A stretch of DNA of 64,000 nucleotides from CADEED01 sp963839685 (GTDB lineage: Bacteria > Pseudomonadota > Gammaproteobacteria > Steroidobacterales > Steroidobacteraceae), in assembly GCA_963839685.1 (NCBI GenBank), contig CAWIVS010000001.1, forward strand, positions 1-64,000, in the 5' to 3' direction. Positions 36,795 through 44,853 of this stretch are shown here, one piece after another (positions within the stretch are counted from its first letter, which is position 1; every line of letters begins with the position of its first letter). A model generated the notes under the pieces. The model worked only from the letters and a program-made list of their open reading frames with translations. It had not been told where the DNA came from and made no database searches. A program made the translations under genes and the position numbers.

Positions 36795-37897
36795 CACGCC
36801 GCATCTACGACATCAGGATTGTCGCGCTCTTCTGGGTCTCATTTCTTTGGGCCTCGGGTGCCGCACACGCGGACGGGTCGTTCTCCGGCCGCACGCGTCT
36901 CGATCTCGACCGCACCGACATCCAGGAATTCGTCGAGACCACGGCGGCCGCGCAGAAGATGCAGCCGCTCGACATCTACCGCCTGCTGGCCAAGGCGGAA
37001 CCGCAACCGAAGATCATCGAGCTGATCAGCAAGCCCGCGGAAAAAGTCTCGCCGTGGTGGCAGTACCGCGAGCGCTTCATCACGGAACAACGAGTCAACG
37101 AAGGCACGCAGTTCCTGCTCGAACACCGCGCGCGCCTCGACAAGGCGCACAAGGAAACCGGCGTCGCGCCCGAATACGTCGTGGCCATCATCGGCGTGGA
37201 GACCTTCTACGGCCGCATCACCGGCAAGTACCGTGTACTCGACGCGTTGGCGACCCTGGCCTTCGACTATCCGCCGCGCGGAGAATTCTTCCGCAGCGAG
37301 CTGCAGCAATTCATCGCGCTGTCGCAGGAAGAAAAGGTCGATCCGCTGACCGCGCTGGGCTCGTACGCCGGCGCCATGGGCGCCAGCCAGTTCATGCCGT
37401 CCAGCTACCGCCGTTACGCGGTCGATGGTGGCAACGACAACCAGCGCGACCTGTTTGCCGACTGGGACGACATCATCGCCAGCGTCGCTAACTACTTCAA
37501 GGCACACGGCTGGGTGGCCGACGGCCCGGTGCTCGCCGACGCCGTGCTGCAACCCGACGCGCCGGTGGTCGCCGATCCCGGGAATCTGTCGCTCAACGAT
37601 ACCGTCGCGGGTCTCAAGGCCAAGGGCGTGGATTTCGACCCGGCGGCGCAGGTAGAAAGCACCCCGGTGCTGCTGGTGCCGGCCGAGACACAGCTCGGGC
37701 CTTCGTATCGCGTCGGCTTCAAGAATTTCGAAGTGATCACGCGTTACAACCGCAGCGTCCGCTATGCCATGGCGGTGCACGACCTGGCGCAGACCATCGC
37801 GGGACGGGTGGCGGTTGTCGATGCCGCGCAGGACGGGAAAACCTCGAAGCTCGCCGCGCACGAATCCGCCGACGACCAGCACACCACGACGCGTTGA
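36791..37897 (+). CDS. mltB: Membrane-bound lytic murein transglycosylase B
   Basis: A 368-residue periplasmic enzyme that cuts MurNAc-GlcNAc bonds to form 1,6-anhydro ends. Residues 1-28 form the export signal (SFLWASGAAHA-DG), without an obvious lipobox. The catalytic Glu lies in IIGVETFYGRITGKYRVLD; YAGAMGASQFMPSSYRRYAVDG is the family substrate-binding stretch. Beyond residue 340 the tail is low-complexity. The GTG start is coupled to rodA. Confidence 0.93.
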   Translation: MTRRIYDIRIVALFWVSFLWASGAAHADGSFSGRTRLDLDRTDIQEFVETTAAAQKMQPLDIYRLLAKAEPQPKIIELISKPAEKVSPWWQYRERFITEQRVNEGTQFLLEHRARLDKAHKETGVAPEYVVAIIGVETFYGRITGKYRVLDALATLAFDYPPRGEFFRSELQQFIALSQEEKVDPLTALGSYAGAMGASQFMPSSYRRYAVDGGNDNQRDLFADWDDIIASVANYFKAHGWVADGPVLADAVLQPDAPVVADPGNLSLNDTVAGLKAKGVDFDPAAQVESTPVLLVPAETQLGPSYRVGFKNFEVITRYNRSVRYAMAVHDLAQTIAGRVAVVDAAQDGKTSKLAAHESADDQHTTTR

Positions 37898-37945
37898 GCC
37901 AAGCGGCGCGATGTTATTGCCGCGCGGTGCGGTAGAGTCGTACGC

Positions 37946-38830
37946 GTGACGGACTCATACAGGCTATTCGCAGTCATCCTTTGCATGGTCCTCGCGGGCT
38001 GCAGCCTGACACGCCGTCCCTCCCCGGCGCCGCGCAGCGCCATACCGTCCGGATCGACGGTGCCCCAGGGCCCCCCGGATGTGCTCGCCATTCCCGACGC
38101 GGTGCCGCGTGCCGAGCCTCGCGGCAAACGTGGCAATCCACCATTCTACGAAGTGTTCGGCAAACGCTACTTCGTGATGGCAAAGAGCGATGGCTGGGTG
38201 GAGCGCGGCACGGCTTCGTGGTACGGCCCTGGATTCCACTCCGCCTCGACATCGCTGGGCGAGCGGTACGACATGTACGGCATGACGGCGGCCCACAAGA
38301 CGCTCCCCATCCCCTGTTACGCCGAGGTCACCAACCTGCGCAACGGTCGCAAGGTGGTGGTACGCATCAATGATCGCGGTCCATTCGTCGGCGATCGCAT
38401 CATCGACCTGTCGTACACCGCCGCCGCCAAACTCGACATGCTGACCGCGGGCACGGCTCCGGTCGAAGTGCGCGTGCTCACGCCGGGTCGCGAAGCGCCT
38501 GGCTCGGCGCTGCCTCCGGAGACTCCCGTGGCGCCGCCACTGCCCTCAGCGCCGCCTGTGACGGTGGTGAATGCTCCAGCGGCGGGCGTTCCCGGAGCGG
38601 CTCCCATGTTCATCCAGGCCGGCGTTTTCTCGGATCACGAGAACGCACGCCGGCGCGTGGAAGTGCTGCTGGCTTCCGGGATCGAGCTGGCCAGCCTCGA
38701 AGAAATCTCCAGTCCGCGCGCGCTGCATCGCGTTCGCGTGGGCCCGTTTGCCAGCGTCGAGGAATTCGACCTGAACATGAAACGCCTGCTCGAGCTCGGC
38801 ATCACCGACGCACGGCTGATCACGAACTGA
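37946..38830 (+). CDS. rlpA: Septal ring lytic transglycosylase RlpA
   Basis: A 294-residue outer-membrane lipoprotein. The GTG start leads to a lipobox LAGC (about residues 16-19), a Pro-rich linker, then a double-psi beta-barrel with GTASWYGPGFHSASTSLGE and the catalytic motif VRINDRGPFVGDRIIDLS. The last 75 residues are a SPOR domain (MFIQAGVFSDHENARRR, HRVRVGPF) that binds denuded glycan at the septum. In the family the enzyme cleaves glycan strands lacking stem peptides. Gene order mltB-rlpA-dacC is standard. Confidence 0.94.
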   Translation: MTDSYRLFAVILCMVLAGCSLTRRPSPAPRSAIPSGSTVPQGPPDVLAIPDAVPRAEPRGKRGNPPFYEVFGKRYFVMAKSDGWVERGTASWYGPGFHSASTSLGERYDMYGMTAAHKTLPIPCYAEVTNLRNGRKVVVRINDRGPFVGDRIIDLSYTAAAKLDMLTAGTAPVEVRVLTPGREAPGSALPPETPVAPPLPSAPPVTVVNAPAAGVPGAAPMFIQAGVFSDHENARRRVEVLLASGIELASLEEISSPRALHRVRVGPFASVEEFDLNMKRLLELGITDARLITN

Positions 38831-38898
38831 ATCGACGTTTCCCCGCGGATTTCGAGCGTACAATCGCCGCCCTGATATCCCCTTCGGAGCTCTCTGCG

Positions 38899-40035
38899 AT
38901 GCCGCGATTCCGGCTGATTCCGTTTTTCCTGTTCGCATTCGTTGGTGTGAGCGCGCAGGCCGCGGTCCCCATTCCCAAGCCGCCGGCGCTCGACGCGCGC
39001 GCCTACGTGCTCATCGACTACGACACCGGCCGCGTGATCGGCGCCGACAAGGCCGACCTGCAGATGGAACCGGCCAGCATCACCAAGCTCATGACCGGCT
39101 ACCTGGTGTTCCGCGCGCTGCAGGACAAGCGCCTGACACTCGACGATCTCGTCACCATCAGTGAACACGCCTGGAAGGCCGAAGGCTCGCGCACCTTCGC
39201 GCAGGTGGGCTCGCAGATCCCGGCGCAGGTGCTCATCAAGGGCATGATCGTGCAATCGGGCAATGACGCCACCATCGCGCTGGCCGAGAAGTTAGGCGGC
39301 ACGGAGGACGGCTTCGTGCAGATGATGAACTCCTACGCGCAGCAGCTCGGCCTCAAGAACTCACACTTCGAGAACAGCTGGGGCGGCCCCGGGCCCACGC
39401 ACTACATGAGCGCGCGCGACATCGCGACGCTGTCGCAGCACCTGATCCGCGAATTCCCCGAATGGTACAAGTGGTACTCGATTCGCGAGTTCGAGTGGAA
39501 CGGCATCAAGCAGCAGAACCGCAACGGCCTGCTGGCGCGCGACCCCACGGTCGACGGCATCAAGACCGGCCACACCGAGACCGCGGGCTACTGTCTCGCC
39601 AGCTCCGCGAAACGCGGCAACATGCGCCTGATCTCGGTGGTGCTCGGCACCAAGTCCTTCAAGGCGCGCGAAGACGCCAGCGCGGCGCTGCTCAACTACG
39701 GCTTCACCTTTTTCGAGACCGTGAAGGCCAAGGGTGCGGGCGAAGTGATACTCAAGCCCGAGGTCTACAAGGGCGAAGAGGAGATGGTCACACTCGCGCC
39801 GGCGCGCGATGTATATGTCACCGTCGGCCGCGGCTCGGCCTCGCAGCTCAAGTCCACGGCCACGGTGAAAGAGCCCGTGGTCGCGCCCATCAAGGCGGGG
39901 CAGGCGCTCGGCGAGCTCACGGTCTCGGACGGCAAGGATGTGGTGGCGCGCGTGCCGCTGGTGGCGAAAGAAGCAGTTCCGGAGGGTGGCTGGTGGACGC
40001 GTATGGTTGACGGCGTCGCCCTCTGGATGGAATGA
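38899..40035 (+). CDS. dacC: D-alanyl-D-alanine carboxypeptidase (PBP5/6 type)
   Basis: A 378-residue low-molecular-weight PBP that removes the terminal D-Ala of stem peptides. Signal peptide ends near AQAA. Active-site motifs are EPASITKLMTGY (S-x-x-K), VQSGNDATIALAE (SGN) and DGIKTGHTETAGYCL (KTG). The C-terminal beta domain and the amphipathic anchor (WWTRMVDGVALWME) are present. GGAGC 8 bases ahead of the ATG is a fair ribosome binding site. Could be named dacA; the paralogues are not separable by eye. Confidence 0.95.
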   Translation: MPRFRLIPFFLFAFVGVSAQAAVPIPKPPALDARAYVLIDYDTGRVIGADKADLQMEPASITKLMTGYLVFRALQDKRLTLDDLVTISEHAWKAEGSRTFAQVGSQIPAQVLIKGMIVQSGNDATIALAEKLGGTEDGFVQMMNSYAQQLGLKNSHFENSWGGPGPTHYMSARDIATLSQHLIREFPEWYKWYSIREFEWNGIKQQNRNGLLARDPTVDGIKTGHTETAGYCLASSAKRGNMRLISVVLGTKSFKAREDASAALLNYGFTFFETVKAKGAGEVILKPEVYKGEEEMVTLAPARDVYVTVGRGSASQLKSTATVKEPVVAPIKAGQALGELTVSDGKDVVARVPLVAKEAVPEGGWWTRMVDGVALWME

Positions 40036-40048
40036 GGAAGCTGCCTGA

Positions 40049-40924
40049 ATGGGCGAGCCGCTACCGATCTGTTATCTCAACGGTGAGTACCTGCCGCTGC
40101 GCGACGCGCGCATCTCGCCTCTCGATCGTGGATTTCTCTATTCAGACGGTGCGTACGAGGTCACGCCGGTGTACGGCGGTCGGCCGTTCCGCTTCCAGCA
40201 ACACCACGACCGCCTGACGCGCAGCCTGAAGGAGATCCGCATGGCGGATCCGCTGGCGCGCGAAGCATGGCGAGAGATTTATCGCCAGCTCATCGCGCGC
40301 AACGGCGGCCCGCGCGATCTCTATATATATGTGCAGGTGACGCGCGGCGCCGAGTACGGCCGCAACCACGCGCCGCTGCCCGATGTGCCGCGCACCGTGT
40401 TCGCGTTCGCGGCGCCCTGGCCTGAAGGACGCGCCGGGTGGCGGGAGCATGGCTTGCCCGCGGTCACGGCGGCCGACACCCGCTGGGCACGTTGCGACAT
40501 CAAGTCCGTGTCATTGCTCGCCAACGTGCTGCTGCGCCAGCTCGCGGTCGATGAGAATGCCTCCGAATGCATCCTGCTGCGCGACGGCCAGCTCACCGAT
40601 TCCAGCGCGTCGAGCGTGCACGTCGTGATCGACGGCGAGCTGCGCACGCCACCGAATTCCTGGAAGCTGCTGCCTGGGACAACGCGCGGCGTCATCGAAG
40701 AAGTGGCGGACAAGGCCGGTGTGAAATGGCGTGCCGTGGGCTTGTCCGAGGCGGAACTGCGTTCTGCCGCGGAGATCCTGCTGGGCGCCGCCACACGTGA
40801 AGTGCAACCGGTCACCTCACTCGACGGCAAGCCCGTGGGCGCCGGAACGCCCGGACCTGTGTGGCGCAAGTTGTACGATGCTTTCCAGGCATACAAACGC
40901 GAGCTCGCGGAGACGCCATGGTGA
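40049..40924 (+). CDS. dat: D-amino acid aminotransferase (class IV PLP)
   Basis: A 291-residue fold-type IV PLP enzyme that interconverts D-Ala and D-Glu. It begins ICYLNGEYLPLRDARISPLDRGFLY cut into the usual N-terminal strand pattern, has the PLP lysine in RCDIKSVSLLANVLL, and LTDSSASSVHVV for the cofactor-phosphate region. The context after dacC suggests that it makes D-Glu or recycles D-Ala for wall synthesis. Branched-chain aminotransferase or 4-amino-4-deoxychorismate lyase are relatives but fit less well. It overlaps the next gene by seven bases. Confidence 0.88.
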   Translation: MGEPLPICYLNGEYLPLRDARISPLDRGFLYSDGAYEVTPVYGGRPFRFQQHHDRLTRSLKEIRMADPLAREAWREIYRQLIARNGGPRDLYIYVQVTRGAEYGRNHAPLPDVPRTVFAFAAPWPEGRAGWREHGLPAVTAADTRWARCDIKSVSLLANVLLRQLAVDENASECILLRDGQLTDSSASSVHVVIDGELRTPPNSWKLLPGTTRGVIEEVADKAGVKWRAVGLSEAELRSAAEILLGAATREVQPVTSLDGKPVGAGTPGPVWRKLYDAFQAYKRELAETPW

Positions 40925-41199
40925 AGGACATTTCGGGCGACGGCGATGAGCTGCTCAAGTTCCCGGTGGCATACCCGATCAAGGTCGTCGGCCGCCGCAG
41001 TGAATCCATGCGCGCCAACATCGACGCCATCGTGCGCGCGCACGTGCCCGATCTCGAGGAAAGCCAGATCAGCGAGCGCGCGAGCAACCAGCAGCACTTT
41101 CTGTCCATTACCTACACCATCAACGCCACGAGCCGCGAACAGGTCGTCGCCCTTGCCAACGCCCTGCAGGCGAGCAAGGACGTGATCATGCTGATCTGA
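40918..41199 (+). CDS. YbeD/DUF493 family protein
   Basis: A 93-residue ACT-like small protein (LLKFPVAYPIKVVGRRSES, NQQHFLSITYTINATSREQV). YbeD-type genes lie between dacA and lipB in many gammaproteobacteria, as here roughly, and are thought to relate to lipoate metabolism or PBP control. The ATG at 40918 overlaps the aminotransferase end. Molecular function is not established. Confidence 0.88.
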   Translation: MVKDISGDGDELLKFPVAYPIKVVGRRSESMRANIDAIVRAHVPDLEESQISERASNQQHFLSITYTINATSREQVVALANALQASKDVIMLI

Positions 41200-41200
41200 C

Positions 41201-42032
41201 ATGCCGCGCATCGGCCGGATCGCTTTGGCTTGCGTGGTCCTCGCGACACTCGCCGGGCAAGGCCACAGGGTGTGCGCCGAAACACCCGTGCCCGCACGCG
41301 AGGTGCGCTTTCATGCCGAAGGTCTCGAACGCCCGCTGCTGCTCATCCGCGCCGCAAACCAACTCGTCCGGCAATGTGCGACGCGGTTTCGCGCGCAATG
41401 TTCAGAAAAGCAGATCCAGACGGCCAGCAGTTCCGTCTCGGTGGTCGACTACCTCGATCTGCTGACGACGTTCGGCGCGCACGTCGATCAGGATCGCGGC
41501 GAAGCCGGTCGAGAGCTACGAGCAATTGCAGGCGCGCCTTGCCGCCGTGGGCAGCCTGCTGCTGGAGGAAGCCAGCCAGTACGACCGCAAGCTGTTCGCG
41601 AGATTTGGCGCGACTTTACGCGTATGCCCGCCGACCGACGTCGCGGAGTACCGCAAGTCACTCGCGCAACTGCAGGAGCTCGACCTGCGCCGCTTCGCGA
41701 GCCTGGCCGACGACGACTACTCGATCGCGCTGGGGCACATCGAACTCGAAGAAACCTCGCTCGCCGAGGTCATGCGCCGTGACTGGTCAACCGGTGATTG
41801 CGTTGCCGCCCGCACCCTGGGCGATACGCTGCTGCAGTTGCTGTACCAGAAGCTCAAGCCCTGGATGGATGTACCGCGTGCTCCCCCGAATGAGGACGAG
41901 GCCCGCAGCGCCACGGCGTCTTTCATGTTTCTCGCGGCATTCGAACTCGAATCGCGGGTGAATCCCGGCGTGCAGGCGCAGATCCTCGAAAAGCGCCGCC
42001 AGTCCGAGCCACAGCCGCCCGACAGCAACTGA
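41201..42032 (+). CDS. Exported protein of unknown function, frameshifted
   Basis: About 276 residues after repair. Residues 1-27 form a signal peptide (ALACVVLATLAG to VCAE). The first piece continues to HVDQDRGEA; one extra G near 41507 moves the frame, and the second piece runs VESYEQLQARLAAVGSLL to RQSEPQPPDSN. The protein is mostly helical with many charged residues and a few Cys (QCATRFRAQCSEK). I do not recognise the family. It follows the YbeD gene by one base, so it is probably in the same transcript. Confidence 0.6.
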
Positions 42033-42037
42033 CGAAT

Positions 42038-42418
42038 TCAGGCGGCTGCGGGACGCGCGAGGCGCTTGATCACGTACACGACGATCACGAACAGCGCGCA
42101 GGCGGCAATCGAGACTGCGATCTCGTGCAGGTCCGGCGGGAAGATCAGCACGAATCCCTGGTCCTTGATGAGCTGCGAAAAGCTCGACACGCAAAACGGC
42201 ATCAGGAACAGGCGCAGCGTGGTCCAGCCATCCGGCGGTGGCTTGCCGGGCTCGCGAACCGATAGATAGAGCGCGACGCCGATGATGGCGCTGATACCGA
42301 GCGCGTTCAGCCAGATGAACGGCGCCGGGTCAAAGTGATGGATGACGGTGGCGAGGTACCAGATCAGGAAGCACCACAACGCGACCTTGCCGGCCGGCAG
42401 CATGCTGAAGTAGCGCAC
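42038..42418 (-). CDS. Small four-helix membrane protein, unknown function
   Basis: 126 residues with four hydrophobic segments (VALWCFLIWYLATVIHHF, IWLNALGISAIIGVALYLSV, TLRLFLMPFCVSSFSQLI and AVSIAACALFVIVVYVI) and a basic C-terminus. No family is recognised with confidence. It converges on the preceding gene with five bases between, and lies 18 bases downstream of the next hypothetical gene on the same strand. Confidence 0.65.
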   Translation of the reverse strand: MRYFSMLPAGKVALWCFLIWYLATVIHHFDPAPFIWLNALGISAIIGVALYLSVREPGKPPPDGWTTLRLFLMPFCVSSFSQLIKDQGFVLIFPPDLHEIAVSIAACALFVIVVYVIKRLARPAAA

Positions 42419-42436
42419 GTGTGTTGCGACGGCAGC

Positions 42437-43081
42437 CTACTGGAGAATGGCCGTGGCCACCGCTTCAGAGGTTTTGTGCACGGCCTCGAGCAAGGCCTCC
42501 TTGTCTTCACCGGCGCCCTCGAACTTTCCGGCAAGTTTCCTTTGCGGCGAATACACCACCCGCACGGTCAACTGCTTGCCGCCGAAGGTGCCCTCGAATT
42601 CTGAAATGAGCGGGAAATATACGGTCGTGGCCTCCTTGCCCTCGTACCAGCCTCCCGCGGATTCCTTCTGCGAGCACTTGCTTCCCGGCATCTTCTCCTT
42701 CTTCTTGCCGGGGACCGAGTAGCCCTGGATGCCGACACTCTCGAGCATGGAGCCTTTCTTCTGCACCTGCTTGTTGTAGTAGATGGACCAGTTGAGCACG
42801 GTGAGCGTCTTGCCGCTGGTGCCCGACAGCGGTGCCAGGTCGCCCTTGAGCACCTCAACTTTGAGCGGGTCCGAGGCCACGTCGGCAATGCGAAATACGT
42901 CCTCGTTGCACTTGCCGCTCAGGGGCGCGAGACCGAATCCCTCCCGCTCGTCCTTGGGCCGCAGATCGATGACCACGATTTCCTGTTGTGTTGCCTCGTC
43001 CTGCGCCATCGAAGGCTGCAGAACCGCGAGCAGTGCCAGCGCGGCGATGAATCGAGTCGTGATCAAGCGGACTCCCGTCAT
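42437..43081 (-). CDS. Exported protein of unknown function
   Basis: A 214-residue protein with a signal peptide (residues 1-26, ending PSMAQ), then a mixed alpha/beta mature part with two cysteines (SGKCNEDVF and GSKCSQKES) that could form a disulfide, and a conserved-looking core TLTVLNWSIYYNKQVQKKG. It seems periplasmic. I do not recognise the family. It lies just after lipB on the same strand. Confidence 0.65.
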   Translation of the reverse strand: MTGVRLITTRFIAALALLAVLQPSMAQDEATQQEIVVIDLRPKDEREGFGLAPLSGKCNEDVFRIADVASDPLKVEVLKGDLAPLSGTSGKTLTVLNWSIYYNKQVQKKGSMLESVGIQGYSVPGKKKEKMPGSKCSQKESAGGWYEGKEATTVYFPLISEFEGTFGGKQLTVRVVYSPQRKLAGKFEGAGEDKEALLEAVHKTSEAVATAILQ

Positions 43082-43104
43082 TCGGCAGCCAACTCGCGCG
43101 ACAC

Positions 43105-43743
43105 TCAGCGTGACTTGCGCAGCTGAGCGATGGCGCGGGTCAGGATGGGCGCGAAGCCGCGACCGGTTTCTTCGACGTTCGCGTTCGGCAACCCAAGCTC
43201 CGCGAGCTGCGTCATCTGCAGTCCCGCGTAGCCACAGGGATTGATTCGCTGGAAGGGCTCGAGTTCCATGTTCACGTTGAACGCCAGGCCATGGTAGCTG
43301 GCGCCGCGGCGAATGCGCAGGCCCACGCTGGCGATCTTGCGGCCGTCAACGTAGACACCGGGTGCGTTCTTGCGGCACTCGGCCTTGATGCCGAATCCCG
43401 CGCAGTACTCGATGACGGCCCGCTCCAGGGCCGTGACGAGATCACGCACGCCGAGCCCGGCGCGCCGAATGTCGATGAGCGGATAGACCACGAGCTGGCC
43501 CGGGCCGTGGTAGGTCACCTGTCCGCCGCGGTCGATCTTGACCACCGGGATGTCGCCCGCGGCGAGCACGTGTCCCGCGTCGGCGTTGAGTCCCAGTGTG
43601 AACACCGGCGGATGTTCGAGCAGCCAGATCTCATCCGGCGTGTGCTCGTCGCGCGTATCGGTGATGCGCTGCATTTCCCGCCAGGTCGGCTCGTATTCGA
43701 CCTTGCCTATCCACTTGACGGTGGGTACGGAAAATGGGGACAT
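43105..43743 (-). CDS. lipB: Octanoyl-[acyl-carrier-protein] transferase
   Basis: A 212-residue enzyme that moves octanoate from ACP to lipoyl domains. Motifs: DRGGQVTYHGPGQLVVYPL, the lysine in GRKIASVGLRIRRGASYHG, and the acyl-thioester cysteine in RINPCGYAGLQMTQ. The only usable start (ATG at 43743, MSPFSVPTVKWIG) lies inside a REP-like repeat arm; no other ATG, GTG or TTG comes before the conserved part. lipA follows upstream on the same strand. Confidence 0.93.
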   Translation of the reverse strand: MSPFSVPTVKWIGKVEYEPTWREMQRITDTRDEHTPDEIWLLEHPPVFTLGLNADAGHVLAAGDIPVVKIDRGGQVTYHGPGQLVVYPLIDIRRAGLGVRDLVTALERAVIEYCAGFGIKAECRKNAPGVYVDGRKIASVGLRIRRGASYHGLAFNVNMELEPFQRINPCGYAGLQMTQLAELGLPNANVEETGRGFAPILTRAIAQLRKSR

Positions 43744-43821
43744 CCCTATTTTCCCGGACGTGTCACTAGACCGTCTCGTCGCGGCCGGCCTCAGTCGGGA
43801 AAATCAGGGATGTCCCCATTT
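43732..43821. repeat. Inverted repeat spanning the lipA end and lipB start
   Basis: Arms at 43732-43755 and 43797-43821 are inverted copies of AAATGGGGACATCCCT followed by ATTTTCCC or GATTTTCCC, differing by one base insertion. One arm supplies the lipB start codon and first residues; the other encodes GTSLIFPTEA at the C-terminus of LipA. The same arm sequence is found near 9414 and 12064. Confidence 0.8.
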
Positions 43822-44833
43822 CCGAATTTACCAAGCCGGCGTTGTTGCCGTTCAGCACCTGCTCGGCGCGGTAGCTGGAGCGCACCAGCGGGCCGGACAC
43901 GCATTCGCGGAAGCCCCTGGCCAGGGCCCATTCGCGGTACTTGTCGAACTCGGCGGGCGTGACGAAGCGCTGCACCGGCAAGTGGTGCGGGGTGGGACGC
44001 AGGTACTGGCCGAGCGTGAGCAGGTCGACGTGCGCCGTACGCAGGTCGTCCATGGTGGCCGCGATTTCTTCGTCGGTTTCGCCGAGGCCGAGCATGAGGC
44101 TGGTCTTGGTGAGCACCTCGGGGCGGTATTTTTTCGCGTGCGCCAGTACCGAGAGGGTCTGCTCATAGCCAGCACGCGGATCGCGCACCGGGTGTGTCAG
44201 GCGCTTCACCGTCTCGACGTTTTGCGCGAACACCTCGAGTCCCGAATCGAGCACGATTTCCACATCACGCAATACACCCTGGAAATCCGGAGTCAACGCC
44301 TCTACGGCGACGTGCGGCGTGCGCCGCTTGATGGCACGAATTGCCGCCGCGTAATGCGTCGCGCCACCATCCGGCAGATCATCGCGATTCACCGAGGTGA
44401 GCACGATGTATTTGAGCTTCATGAGCTCGACGCTGCGCGCCGTGTTCTCGGGCTCTTCTTCGTCCAGCCAGCCGCGCGGATTGCCGGTGTCCACCGAGCA
44501 GAACCGGCAGGCACGTGTACACACGGCGCCCATCAACATGATGGTGGCCGTGCCGGCATTCCAGCATTCGCCGATGTTCGGACACTTCGCTTCCTCGCAC
44601 ACCGTCGCGAGCCGATGTTCGCGCACGATGTTTTTCACCGCGCTGAATCCCGCACCCGTGGCGAGCGGCGCCATGATCCAGCGCGGCTTTCCGACGCGCG
44701 CCGAGGGGTTTTCGGCGGCACGCGACTTCTGACCGTCCTTGATGGCGGTGAAGCCCTGGGGAGTCACGTATTTCTCGCCGCTGCGGGGCGCGCGGGCTTC
44801 CGTGACGACGGGAATGTTCTTGAGCGAGGACAT
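43766..44833 (-). CDS. lipA: Lipoyl synthase
   Basis: A 355-residue radical-SAM enzyme inserting two sulfurs into the octanoyl chain. The auxiliary cluster is bound by CEEAKCPNIGEC, the radical-SAM cluster by CTRACRFC, and the C-terminal serine ligand is in VRSSYRAEQ. The last 30 or so residues (NGNNAGLVNSEM and GTSLIFPTEAGRDETV) extend past the usual end, and part of that extension is encoded by a REP-like repeat arm. It forms an operon with lipB; the stop lies 22 bases ahead of the lipB start. Confidence 0.95.
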   Translation of the reverse strand: MSSLKNIPVVTEARAPRSGEKYVTPQGFTAIKDGQKSRAAENPSARVGKPRWIMAPLATGAGFSAVKNIVREHRLATVCEEAKCPNIGECWNAGTATIMLMGAVCTRACRFCSVDTGNPRGWLDEEEPENTARSVELMKLKYIVLTSVNRDDLPDGGATHYAAAIRAIKRRTPHVAVEALTPDFQGVLRDVEIVLDSGLEVFAQNVETVKRLTHPVRDPRAGYEQTLSVLAHAKKYRPEVLTKTSLMLGLGETDEEIAATMDDLRTAHVDLLTLGQYLRPTPHHLPVQRFVTPAEFDKYREWALARGFRECVSGPLVRSSYRAEQVLNGNNAGLVNSEMGTSLIFPTEAGRDETV

Positions 44834-44853
44834 GACGATTTGCAGCGCGGATT

